In this document: positions 1-6,390 of the stretch, in pieces | Numbering within the stretch: the first letter of the stretch is position 1 | Layout: each line of letters starts with the position of its first letter | Source of the DNA: Anaerolineae bacterium | GTDB lineage: Bacteria > Chloroflexota > Anaerolineae > J102 | Reading direction: 5' to 3' | Length of the DNA: 9,839 bases | Assembly: GCA_026992375.1 (NCBI GenBank) | Contig: JALXAF010000508.1 | Location: 1 to 9,839, forward strand | The notes under the pieces: model-generated | What the model was told of the DNA's origin: nothing | The model's input: only the letters and a program-made list of their open reading frames with translations | The model's database searches: none | Position numbers and translations under genes: made by a program

Positions 1-538
1 CGCCGGCATCCACGCTCTTGAACACGCCGCCCCCGGCCGTGGCCGCGAACAGGGTGTGATCCGAGGTGAAGTTAGGCGAAATCGCCAACGAGTTCACCCT
101 CGAATAGGTGAGACCGGTGGTCGCGCTATGCCAGGTCTGGCCCGCGTCCGTGGATTTGTAGACGCCACTGTGCTGTGCGTCGTTGACTCCGGCGAACAGG
201 GTTTTATCCGTGGCAAAGTTGGGCGAAAGGGCCAGAGCCTCCACGTTCGCGTTCAAAAAGGTCTGGGAGATGGGCGTCCAGGCGTCGCCGCGCTGCACGC
301 TTTTGTACACGCCGTTGCCCTCGGTGGCGGCGAATAGGGTTTTGTCCGCAGCGAAATTGGGCGAGAGGGCCAGGGCGTTGATGGTTCCCCCGTACAGGCC
401 TTGGGAGGAGAGGGTCCAGGCAGTGGTGGGGGCCTGGGGCGCCACGGCCTGACCCACGAGGGGGACGGACGACGTCACGGCCAGGATGGCGGCCAACGAA
501 AGCAGGATGGCGGAAAGAAGCCAGATTTTCTTGTTCAT
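1..538 (-). CDS. Exported BNR/propeller-repeat protein, N-terminal part (runs off left edge)
   Basis: Reading leftward from the ATG at 538-536 the frame stays open to base 1, giving about 179 residues. It begins MNKKIWLLSAILLSLAA, a lysine-rich start plus hydrophobic stretch typical of a Sec signal peptide, then a short Ala/Pro/Thr-rich linker. From about residue 57 three repeats of 46-49 residues follow, each with the core [N/E]-[A/S]-L-A-[L/I]-S-P-N-F, then D-[K/H]-T-L-F-A and G-V-[Y/F]-K-S. The second adds the Asp-box-like S-T-D-A-G-Q-T-W. This pattern is known from BNR/sialidase-type and Ycf48/sortilin-like beta-propellers, which usually act as extracellular binding scaffolds; substrate and partners cannot be read here. 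AAGGGTG lies just upstream of the ATG, which supports this start. An in-frame ATG at 589-587 would add 17 hydrophobic residues but has no clear ribosome site. The C-terminus, and with it the blade count, is missing. Confidence 0.85.
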   Translation of the reverse strand, partial: MNKKIWLLSAILLSLAAILAVTSSVPLVGQAVAPQAPTTAWTLSSQGLYGGTINALALSPNFAADKTLFAATEGNGVYKSVQRGDAWTPISQTFLNANVEALALSPNFATDKTLFAGVNDAQHSGVYKSTDAGQTWHSATTGLTYSRVNSLAISPNFTSDHTLFAATAGGGVFKSVDAG

Positions 539-619
539 AAGAGCACCCTTCTGTTTCGTAAATAGGATCAGGATTAGGATTGAGATCATCAGGACAACGT
601 TGAGCGAGGCGACAACGAG

Positions 620-676
620 CGTGATGCGTGAAACGTGAAACGTGAGCATCTTACGCATCACGCATCACGTTTCACG
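620..676. repeat. Palindromic intergenic repeat built of 7-bp units
   Basis: The left arm (620-647) reads as four consecutive heptamers: CGTGATG, CGTGAAA, CGTGAAA, CGTGAGC. The right arm, read on the other strand from 676 to 649, also gives four: CGTGAAA, CGTGATG, CGTGATG, CGTAAGA. The arms can fold into a stem of 12 bp (627-638 with 665-676), a 2x2 internal mismatch, 5 bp (641-645 with 658-662) and a 12-nt loop. It lies 3' of the peptidase gene and 5' of the left propeller gene, so it could end one transcript or sit in the leader of the next. No U-tract follows on either strand, so a classical intrinsic terminator is unlikely. I infer it belongs to a dispersed repeat family; only one copy is in this window. 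Confidence 0.8.
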
Positions 677-762
677 GCCCGCCAGCCTGGCTGCGAGGCG
701 TTTTCTCGGTATCGGCGAGCTGTCGTTTGTGGCGCCTGATCACTGCTCATTCTAAACGGAGC

Positions 763-2616
763 TTACGGCCAGATTTCACCGGCGAACCAGGTGCGGGCCG
801 GGACCCAGCCGTTGCCAGCGCCGCCCCAGCCCTGGTTGACCCAGAAATAGCGGTGGTATCGCTTCCAGAAGAGGAAACGGTAGGAGCGGAAATAGTAGCC
901 ATAGGCCAAAGGATAGTGCTTGAGCCAGCCCGTGCCGATGATGGCCGGGGTTTTGCGGTAGAAAATCGAATCCCGGGCGTATTCGCGCAGACGGCGTTCG
1001 GGAATGCCGAACACATCGTAATGGGTTCGCAAATGCGTGCCGGTGCGTCCCTGAAAATAGCGCGCGGCCTGGTGCATATCCCAGGGGAAGGTGGGCGCGC
1101 TGCCGAACGCGCACCAGGTGGCGATGTCATCTTTGATCTCCCAGGTGATGTTCTCGATGCCCTTGGTCATGGTCAGGGGCGCGCGCACGTTCGCGCCTTT
1201 GCCGCCATCCTTGCGATAGAGGCCGTAGCGAGGATGCCAGTAGGTCCAGTAGGGGCTTTCTGCCTGATAATCGGCCCAACCAAAGAGCATGGCCCAGGCC
1301 GTGGCTCCGCACCCACTGAAACACGTGCCAATGTTGGGAGGGCGCACAAAGGTCGTTTGCCGATACATGGTCTGATCATTGGTTCCGGCCCAGGCCCAGT
1401 AGGAGCCCTGGTTCTGAGTCCAGTTCGCCGCGAAGGGTTCGAGCAAGGTGCCCATGTAGCCGTTGCGGGATTGTCGCTGGAACATGGGGAGGAACAGGGT
1501 CGGTGGTTCCTGGATGATGGTGTAGTGATAAACGAGGGGAGGCTGCCCGGAACAATCGATGAACACATCCAACGGCAATGCCTGGCCCGCGACCGCGCTC
1601 AGGACCGTGATCTGATAGGCCGGAGGCAGCCCGGACCGGGTGAGCATGCGCGCGTCCACATGCCCCGCGCCCGCGCCCTCGAGATGGATGGTGGGCGTGC
1701 TACACAAAAGCGCCAGAGTGCGCACATCCCCCGGCACCAGGGTCTCGCCTTCCTCCTGGAGACGGCGTTCCACGTCCCATTCCTCCACGGCGTCCCGAAG
1801 CAACGCTTCGATGAGCACACCATAGGCCTGGCTGTATTCCTGTTTGAGCTGGCTCCATGATGTCCAGGCCCCCAGTTGCAGGGAAGACCGTTCCGGGCCC
1901 ACGCGCTGAAATTCCCCCTGAGTGGGCGGGTTCTGATCGTCGGCACCGGTCGTGGCAGGCTGCCAGGTCACCTGGCTCAGTTCCACGGGCTGATCAAGCC
2001 AGGCCGGATCCATGCCCGAAACCTTGAGGGGTAGGGTGGTCAAGGGGGCAATGAGCTCCCCCTGCGCGTCCTCGGCCGCGTAATCCAGGGCATCCAGCCT
2101 GTAATAGCGCGCGGGCTGTTTTTCCTGTTCCGTGGCCTTGCGGTCCAGCAGGCGGGTAGGCGGCTCGCCGCTAAAATTCCAGTGGGCGATGGGGAAATCA
2201 TGCTCGCCCGTGCTGACGACGATGAACCCAGCCGGTTCATTGTTCGCCAGCACCTGGAATTCGTAATAGGCCGGCGTGTCGATATCGGGGCGATAGAGAG
2301 GTCGCACGGTTTCTCCCAGCACAGCCTGTCTCCACCCGGGCGCGAGGGAGGTGCCTCGCATATCCTCGATGAGCTGGGCGGCCCGCAGCCGCGCCTCGAC
2401 CGGAATCTGATCCAAAGGGATATCGACTGCGGCGGGGGTGTAGGAGGAGAGCGGGCGATCAGGGTCGCCATCCGCGCGTGGGCCACCTTTCTGCCCCTGG
2501 CCCTGATGAGGGCTGACGGGGCCCTGGGCCAGGGCATGGCTGGCTCCCCACAGCACAGCAAACCCCAGCAACAGGCTCAGTGTGATCATCAGGACACGTT
2601 GGGGGTGCGTCTTCAT
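763..2616 (-). CDS. Secreted papain-fold cysteine peptidase, C10 (streptopain)-like
   Basis: A 617-residue exported protein. Residues 1-31 form a signal peptide (basic start, hydrophobic core, ending A-S-H-A-L-A-Q). Residues ~70-160 include a GFIVVSTG stretch that resembles the pro-region of C10 peptidases, which keeps the enzyme inactive until cleaved; this is inferred. The C-terminal ~190 residues carry the catalytic pattern: C436 in S-G-C-G-A-T-A-W-A-M, H567 in KHYPLAYGY, and N594 in FWVNQGWGG. That order and the N-x-G-W-G-G ending match clan CA family C10. The Cys-His spacing of 131 residues is plausible, and the His-Asn gap is stretched by a Tyr/Phe/Arg-rich loop. Residues 160-430 are unassigned and include LFLPMF at 375-380. 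The ATG at 2616 is preferred over an upstream in-frame one (2721) because AGGAG lies 8 bp before it and the signal peptide begins there. The stop is TAA at 765-763. It probably acts outside the cell; the substrate is unknown. Confidence 0.75.
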   Translation of the reverse strand: MKTHPQRVLMITLSLLLGFAVLWGASHALAQGPVSPHQGQGQKGGPRADGDPDRPLSSYTPAAVDIPLDQIPVEARLRAAQLIEDMRGTSLAPGWRQAVLGETVRPLYRPDIDTPAYYEFQVLANNEPAGFIVVSTGEHDFPIAHWNFSGEPPTRLLDRKATEQEKQPARYYRLDALDYAAEDAQGELIAPLTTLPLKVSGMDPAWLDQPVELSQVTWQPATTGADDQNPPTQGEFQRVGPERSSLQLGAWTSWSQLKQEYSQAYGVLIEALLRDAVEEWDVERRLQEEGETLVPGDVRTLALLCSTPTIHLEGAGAGHVDARMLTRSGLPPAYQITVLSAVAGQALPLDVFIDCSGQPPLVYHYTIIQEPPTLFLPMFQRQSRNGYMGTLLEPFAANWTQNQGSYWAWAGTNDQTMYRQTTFVRPPNIGTCFSGCGATAWAMLFGWADYQAESPYWTYWHPRYGLYRKDGGKGANVRAPLTMTKGIENITWEIKDDIATWCAFGSAPTFPWDMHQAARYFQGRTGTHLRTHYDVFGIPERRLREYARDSIFYRKTPAIIGTGWLKHYPLAYGYYFRSYRFLFWKRYHRYFWVNQGWGGAGNGWVPARTWFAGEIWP

Positions 2617-2660
2617 TTTCAACTCCTGGTGGAAAAGAGAGGGCAAGGACACAGACCAAG

Positions 2661-2696
2661 GAGAACGCTGATTTGCGCAGATGCAACGCGGATTCA
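2661..2696. repeat. Degenerate copy of the CGCAGAT-type intergenic repeat
   Basis: The stretch contains GAACGCTGATTTGCGCAGAT followed by AACGCGGATTC. It shares the units GAACGC, TGCGCAGAT and ACGCNGATT with the repeat element at 4465-4573. It lies in the 5' leader of the peptidase gene and upstream of the vapBC promoter. It is more diverged than the other two copies, so assignment to the family is tentative. Confidence 0.4.
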
Positions 2697-2717
2697 CACT
2701 ATTGAACCATTGTGTGA
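2694..2717. promoter_or_regulatory. Candidate operator (inverted repeat) at the vapBC promoter
   Basis: TCACAC at 2694-2699 and GTGTGA at 2712-2717 form a 6-bp inverted repeat with a 12-bp spacer. The right half overlaps the proposed -35 box of the toxin-antitoxin promoter. Ribbon-helix-helix antitoxins normally repress their own operon by binding inverted repeats at this position, so it is a reasonable autoregulatory site. The same region is upstream of the divergent peptidase gene. A 6-bp repeat could also arise by chance. Confidence 0.3.
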
Positions 2718-2738
2718 TCACTCGAAGCCATGTATAAT
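2710..2738 (+). promoter_or_regulatory. Sigma70-type promoter of the toxin-antitoxin operon
   Basis: A consensus -10 box TATAAT is at 2733-2738 and a -35-like TTGTGT at 2710-2715, 17 bp apart. The antitoxin ATG follows 28 bp after the -10 box. The position of the -10 box argues against the in-frame ATG at 2730, which would overlap the promoter, and for the start at 2766. Confidence 0.6.
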
Positions 2739-2765
2739 CTTGTTATCTCCAATGAGGTGAATCCT

Positions 2766-3080
2766 ATGGCTGTCTCGCACAAAAAACCTTTTCAACTTTA
2801 TTTGCGCGAAGAGCAGATAGAGGCGCTGCGCCATCTGGCGCGGAAACGGGGCGTGTCCATGGCGGAACTTGTGCGACAAAGCGTGGATCACTTTCTGGCA
2901 GAAGCACCTCTGGAAGAGGAACCGCTGTGGGATCTGGTGGGCATTGGCGCTTCGGGCGTAGGCGATCTCTCCGAACGACACGACTTCTATCTGGAGAAAG
3001 AAGAGTCAGGGTCAATCAAACATGAGGCCGCTGATCTTCGTGGACACGGGCGCCTGGCTGGCGCTCATCGACCGGGATGA
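2766..3080 (+). CDS. vapB: Ribbon-helix-helix antitoxin, VapB-type
   Basis: A 104-residue protein. Residues 8-46 have the ribbon-helix-helix shape: a short strand (PFQLYL), a helix with R-E-E-Q-I-E-A-L-R-H-L-A, a Gly turn, then a helix with S-M-A-E-L-V-R-Q-S-V-D-H-F-L. Such proteins bind operator DNA as dimers through the strand. The following part (residues ~47-85, with LWDLVGIGASG and LSERHDFYL) is the usual toxin-neutralising tail of this CopG/Arc-type family. The start at 2766 is chosen because GAGGTGA sits 5 bp upstream. The frame runs 59 nt into the toxin gene, so residues 86-104 (rich in Gly, Arg, Ala and His) are a different-frame reading of the toxin start. That is unusually long for this arrangement and may reflect loss of an earlier stop. 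The antitoxin should repress the operon and hold the toxin in check. Confidence 0.75.
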   Translation: MAVSHKKPFQLYLREEQIEALRHLARKRGVSMAELVRQSVDHFLAEAPLEEEPLWDLVGIGASGVGDLSERHDFYLEKEESGSIKHEAADLRGHGRLAGAHRPG

Positions 3081-3435
3081 CGGGCATTATGCAGAAGCGC
3101 GGGCCATTTACCGGGCGTTGCTGGAACAGCATCGCGGATTTTGCACGACCAACCTGGTGATCGCCAAAACATATAATTTGGTGCGTCGCCGAATTGGCCA
3201 TGAAGCCGCCATGCAATTTTTGACCGCCATTCGCAGCTCGACGCGACTGACGCTGGTTTATTCCGACGCCTCGCTGGAAAGAGAAGGGGAAAGGATTTTG
3301 AAACGCTACGCGGATCAGGATTTCAGCTTCGTCGATGCTGTCAGTTTTGCACTGATGAAACGGCAAGGAATGCTTCAGGCTTTTGCTTTCGATAAACACT
3401 TCTTCATTGCGGGCTTTGAATTGCTAACGGCCTGA
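3022..3435 (+). CDS. vapC: PIN-domain toxin, VapC-type, with altered active site
   Basis: A 137-residue PIN-domain protein. VapC toxins are Mg2+-dependent RNases that cut tRNA or rRNA and are silenced by the cognate VapB. Visible acidic positions are D8 (in I-F-V-D-T-G-A-W), D105 (in F-S-F-V-D-A-V-S) and D124 (in F-D-K-H-F), at the normal spacing. The second conserved acidic residue is expected in the helix T-T-N-L-V-I-A-x-T-Y; here the codon at 3166-3168 is AAA, giving K49 in place of Glu. One base change (GAA to AAA) would explain it, so the enzyme may be weak or dead. The ATG at 3022 lies inside the antitoxin frame, which suggests translational coupling; the upstream AGGG is a weak ribosome site. 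Length is normal for the family and the C-terminus appears complete. Confidence 0.85.
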   Translation: MRPLIFVDTGAWLALIDRDDGHYAEARAIYRALLEQHRGFCTTNLVIAKTYNLVRRRIGHEAAMQFLTAIRSSTRLTLVYSDASLEREGERILKRYADQDFSFVDAVSFALMKRQGMLQAFAFDKHFFIAGFELLTA

Positions 3436-3549
3436 TGTATGATGCTCTTTCAGGCGGTGATAGGCGTCTCGTAGGACCTTATCAGTGGGATTCTTGCTCG
3501 CTGGGCAAGAAAATGTCTCACGCAACAATCTGCGAAAATCTGTGTGCAT
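3424..3549 (-). CDS. Possible 41-residue ORF starting inside a repeat
   Basis: An ATG at 3549-3547 opens a 41-residue frame ending at TAG 3426-3424, overlapping the last 12 bases of the toxin gene on the other strand. Its first eight residues, MHTDFRRL, come from the 41-bp repeat. The rest, including DKVLRDAYHRLKEHH, is lysine-, arginine- and histidine-rich and could form a helix. I do not recognise it. There is no good ribosome site, and the repeat copy at 4529 gives the same opening residues followed by a stop, so chance is the likelier explanation. It could also be the tail of a lost gene. Confidence 0.15.
   Translation of the reverse strand: MHTDFRRLLRETFSCPASKNPTDKVLRDAYHRLKEHHTSGR
3491..3511. 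other. Small hairpin 3' of the toxin gene
   Basis: TTCTTGC (3491-3497) and GCAAGAA (3505-3511) form a perfect 7-bp stem with a 7-nt loop, 56 bp after the toxin stop. It lies between the plus-strand toxin gene and the minus-strand acetyltransferase gene, whose 3' ends face each other. There is no U-tract on either side, so a role in ending transcription is only possible. Confidence 0.3.
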
Positions 3550-3567
3550 CAGATGTGTCTGCGTTCT
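3527..3567. repeat. 41-bp intergenic repeat, copy A (half element)
   Basis: This 41-bp stretch matches 4529-4569 at 40 of 41 positions; the only difference is C versus T at 3560/4560. It starts AATCTGCG and ends TGCGTTCT. It is the right half of the fuller palindromic element at 4465-4573; no left half is present here. It ends 4 bp from the stop codon of the acetyltransferase gene, on its 3' side, the same placement as copy B relative to the ligase gene. Confidence 0.85.
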
Positions 3568-3571
3568 CCGC

Positions 3572-4405
3572 TTATGACGCCTGTTCTCCATCTCCGGGCA
3601 GCCAGAGATAATTCTCGATGCGACAATACTCGCGGAAGCCCAGGCGCTGGTAAACGGGAAAGCCCATCTTGGTGGCGTGGAGGACGCCGATGCGATAGCC
3701 CTCGGCCCGGGCTTCCAGCAGGGGCGCCAGGGTGAGAGCTGAGCCGATGCCCTGGCCCCGCACCCGCGGAAGCGTCGCCACGCTGTAGATGCCCGCCACG
3801 CCCGCTCCCAGAAACAGGGTGGCCGTGGCCACAGGCTCGCCCGCCAGCAGTCCCAGGTAATTCCGCCAGGGGCGTCCGGGCGTTGCGTTCAGGTAGCGGG
3901 CCAGATCGACAAACGCCTCGATCACGAATTCGGGCATGTCGAACACCTTCGTCACGATGGCGGCGTGGGTTCGTGTGGACGATTCATCCTCCACGGGCTG
4001 GATGTGCAACGCCGGTGGGCCGGGAAGGCTCTCATCAATCGTTTGCAAGTCGGCAGCCATGCCTGCAGGACCGCCGATGTGCTTGAAACCAACCGCAAGC
4101 AAACGCCCGCCCAGGTCCTGGGGGCGGTCGTTCGGGCCCACCCCCCACATCAGGGGCAGATGTCGGGTCTGGCATTGCCGGATGACGGTGGCGATGGCTG
4201 GGTCGGCGTTTTCGGGCGTGAGGCGGGCGCGTAGCGCCATATTCAGCAGGGGATGAGGGACATCGGTCACGCCCCACAGCAAATCTGGCGCGTCATGGAT
4301 CTCGGCCCGCGGCCAATGCCGCAAATGTGCGTAATAAGCGTGCAGATTGGCCTCGATGGCCTGCACGAGAGCTGCTTTCGAGAAATCGTTCAGTATGATG
4401 GGCAT
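3572..4405 (-). CDS. GNAT family N-acetyltransferase
   Basis: A 277-residue cytosolic protein. The C-terminal half (about 130-262) is a GNAT domain: the acetyl-CoA pyrophosphate-binding motif A is R-V-R-G-Q-G-I-G at 214-221, preceded by the strand GIYSVATLP, and motif B ends in Y-Q-R-L-G-F at 252-257. Such enzymes move an acetyl group from acetyl-CoA to an amine; the acceptor cannot be predicted. The first ~125 residues, including LLWGVTDVPHPLLN and LPLMWGVGP, look like the degenerate N-terminal half of two-part GNAT proteins. AGAGGTGA sits 5 bp before the ATG at 4405, fixing the start; the stop is TAA at 3574-3572. The gene is alone, with repeat-bearing gaps on both sides (181 bp to the upstream ligase gene), so I do not place it in an operon. 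Confidence 0.85.
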   Translation of the reverse strand: MPIILNDFSKAALVQAIEANLHAYYAHLRHWPRAEIHDAPDLLWGVTDVPHPLLNMALRARLTPENADPAIATVIRQCQTRHLPLMWGVGPNDRPQDLGGRLLAVGFKHIGGPAGMAADLQTIDESLPGPPALHIQPVEDESSTRTHAAIVTKVFDMPEFVIEAFVDLARYLNATPGRPWRNYLGLLAGEPVATATLFLGAGVAGIYSVATLPRVRGQGIGSALTLAPLLEARAEGYRIGVLHATKMGFPVYQRLGFREYCRIENYLWLPGDGEQAS

Positions 4406-4464
4406 GATGTCACCTCTTTCAGGCGATGAACGGGGACCGAACCTGCCGGCTATGACTGCTTCTT

Positions 4465-4573
4465 AAATAGAACGCAGATGACGCAGAAAAAGCTGATCTA
4501 CGCAGATGAAAACAGATAAAATCAAAATAATCTGCGAAAATCTGTGTGCATCAGATGTGTTTGCGTTCTATTT
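4465..4573. repeat. Palindromic CGCAGAT-type repeat element, copy B (full)
   Basis: A 12-bp perfect inverted repeat, AAATAGAACGCA (4465-4476) and TGCGTTCTATTT (4562-4573), frames a ~109-bp element. Inside is a nested pair, CGCAGAT (4501-4507) and ATCTGCG (4530-4536), and several looser CAGAT/ATCTG units. The right part (4529-4569) is the 41-bp sequence repeated at 3527-3567. The element fills most of the gap between the ligase and acetyltransferase genes and begins 13 bp beyond the ligase stop. It encodes no protein; a 3'-end RNA hairpin or a MITE-like or REP-like element are both possible. Confidence 0.8.
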
Positions 4574-4586
4574 GGCGTGCAGCCGC

Positions 4587-6326
4587 TCATGGCGCCTGCT
4601 CCCGCAGCTCCCGACGCAGAACCTTGCCCACCGCACTCTTGGGCAGCTCGGAGCAGAATTCCACGTAGCGAGGGACCTTGTACGCGGCCAGTTGTTGCTT
4701 GCACCAGGCCCGCAGCTCCTCCGCGGTGAGGGGCTGGCCCGGCTGCAACACGACCCACGCCTTCACCGCCTCGCCCTGGCGGGCGTCGGGCACGCCGGCC
4801 ACGCCCACCTCGGCCACTGCGGGATGGCTGGCGATGATCTCCTCCACCTCGCGCGGCCACACCTGGAAGCCGCTGGGCTTGATCACGTCCTTCTTGCGGT
4901 CGATGATGTGCAGATAGCCGTCCTCGTCCAGGAAACCGATATCGCCCGTGAAGAGCCAGCGTTTGTCGTCGATCTCGCGGATGGTCTTGGCGGTCGCTTC
5001 GGGCCGCTGCCAGTAGCCCGTCATGAGCTGAGGCGCGTGCATGAGGATCTCTCCCGTCTCGCCCGGGGGCAGCGTGCGTTCGCCCGTCTCTAGATCGACG
5101 ACGCGAAGTTCAACGTCGGAGAAGGGCAGGCCCACCGCGCCCGGCTTGTAGCGACCCAGCACGGGCGTCAACACGCCAGAGCAGGTGGATTCGGTCAAGG
5201 CGTAGGCTTCCACCATCCGACCGCTGGTGAGTTGCTCCCAGCGCTGTTTGGTCTCATAGAGCAAGGGCGCAGCCGCAGAGATGCTGAGTTTGAGGCTGCT
5301 GAGGTCGGCCTTGCCGCTTCGCACGTCGGGGTGCTGCATCATGGCGATGAACAGGGTGGGCACGCCGGGCAGGAACGCGGGCCGGGTCTTGCGGATGGTA
5401 GCCAGCACGTCATCCAGATCCCGGGGGTTGGGAACCAGGGCCAGGGGTTGGCGCCCCACAAAGCCCGTGGCAGCCACCCCTACGTGACCGTAGATGTGAA
5501 ACATAGGCATGAGGGCCAGAATGATATCCTCCCAGTCCTTCAGCATGTCCCCAAACCAGGCTTTGATCTGCATCCCGGTCATCACCAATCCCTGATGGGG
5601 ATTGATGGCGGCCTTGGGCGGGCCCGTGGTGCCGCCGGTGAACATGAGCAGAGCGGGGTCGTCAGGATCGATGCGCACGTCGGGCGGGGGCGCGTCCAGG
5701 TGTTCGCGGATCATGGCCTGCATCCACAAGTCGCCCGGCTCCAGCGCGATGCGATGCCCCTCCTTCTTCTCCATGAACAGGGTGAAGAGAATGCGCGTTA
5801 GACCGGGCAGGTAGTCCTTGATGTTGGTGGCGACGACCGTTTGCAGCTTCGTCTGGGGCTGCAGGACCTTCACCTTGGCGTAGAAGGGCGTGAGCGCGAC
5901 TGCGATCCTGGCGCCGGTCTCATTCAACGCGTGTTTCAGCTCCCGCTCGGTGTAGAGGGGGTTGAGGGGCGAAACGATCGCGCCCGCCTTCCAGGCCCCG
6001 AACTCGGCGATGAAGAACTGGGGCGAGTTGGGGATGAGCAGGGCCACGCGGTCGCCCTTTTGCACGCCCAGGTCGGCCAGGGCAGCGGCGAAGGCGTTAC
6101 TCTCTCGCAGGAAGCGTCCGTAGCTCACCTGGGCGTCCTTGAACAGGAACGCGGGATGCTCGGGCCGCTCGCGCGCGGTCTCGGCCACCAGGTCCAGCAG
6201 GGTCTTGCGGGGATAGGGCTTGAGCGAGGCGGGCACGTGGGCGTCGTAGGATTTGAGCCAGGGCTTCTCGAGTGGATCGGTTGCTTGCGATGACGCTTCT
6301 GCGGCGGCCGGCATGGTAATGGTCAT
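4587..6326 (-). CDS. fadD: Long-chain-fatty-acid-CoA ligase (AMP-binding)
   Basis: A 579-residue member of the adenylate-forming ANL superfamily. It activates a fatty acid with ATP to an acyl-AMP and then forms acyl-CoA, the entry step to beta-oxidation or lipid synthesis. Motifs in order: the P-loop M-F-T-G-G-T-T-G-P-P-K at 228-238; Y-A-L-T-E-S at 375-380; F-T-G-D-I-G at 459-464 with the ATP-ribose Asp; the hinge D-R-K-K-D-V-I-K at 476-483; and P-K-S-A-V-G-K at 562-568, where K568 is the C-terminal catalytic lysine. Length and motif order fit FadD-type long-chain ligases; the chain-length preference is not readable. The residue after the P-loop lysine is Ala rather than the more common Gly, which is tolerated in relatives. 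There is no signal peptide. AAGGAG sits 9 bp before the ATG at 6326; an ATG four codons in is the only near alternative. No beta-oxidation partners are adjacent. Confidence 0.9.
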   Translation of the reverse strand: MTITMPAAAEASSQATDPLEKPWLKSYDAHVPASLKPYPRKTLLDLVAETARERPEHPAFLFKDAQVSYGRFLRESNAFAAALADLGVQKGDRVALLIPNSPQFFIAEFGAWKAGAIVSPLNPLYTERELKHALNETGARIAVALTPFYAKVKVLQPQTKLQTVVATNIKDYLPGLTRILFTLFMEKKEGHRIALEPGDLWMQAMIREHLDAPPPDVRIDPDDPALLMFTGGTTGPPKAAINPHQGLVMTGMQIKAWFGDMLKDWEDIILALMPMFHIYGHVGVAATGFVGRQPLALVPNPRDLDDVLATIRKTRPAFLPGVPTLFIAMMQHPDVRSGKADLSSLKLSISAAAPLLYETKQRWEQLTSGRMVEAYALTESTCSGVLTPVLGRYKPGAVGLPFSDVELRVVDLETGERTLPPGETGEILMHAPQLMTGYWQRPEATAKTIREIDDKRWLFTGDIGFLDEDGYLHIIDRKKDVIKPSGFQVWPREVEEIIASHPAVAEVGVAGVPDARQGEAVKAWVVLQPGQPLTAEELRAWCKQQLAAYKVPRYVEFCSELPKSAVGKVLRRELREQAP

Positions 6327-6390
6327 GGTGGGAGCTCCTTTTTGGTTGGAACAGGTTTCACGGTCGACTGCCCGCGGATACGGATAAAAA

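Noticed and set aside
539..589. In-frame N-terminal extension of the left propeller protein from an ATG at 589
   Set aside because: It would place a second hydrophobic stretch before a complete signal peptide and has no clear ribosome site, whereas AAGGGTG precedes the ATG at 538.
620..676. Possible CRISPR-like array
   Set aside because: The 7-bp units are contiguous and palindromic, without spacers of uniform length and without cas genes nearby.
727..1860. 377-codon plus-strand open frame opposite the peptidase gene
   Set aside because: It is antisense to a gene with a signal peptide and a full catalytic pattern; its own translation has no recognisable domain, and GC-rich coding strands often leave such open shadows.
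2730..2765. Upstream ATG for the antitoxin at 2730
   Set aside because: It overlaps the TATAAT -10 box and lacks a ribosome site; the ATG at 2766 has GAGGTGA at correct spacing.
5232..5801. 189-codon plus-strand open frame opposite the acyl-CoA ligase
   Set aside because: His/Gly-rich antisense translation of a gene with every ANL motif; no ribosome site or family resemblance.
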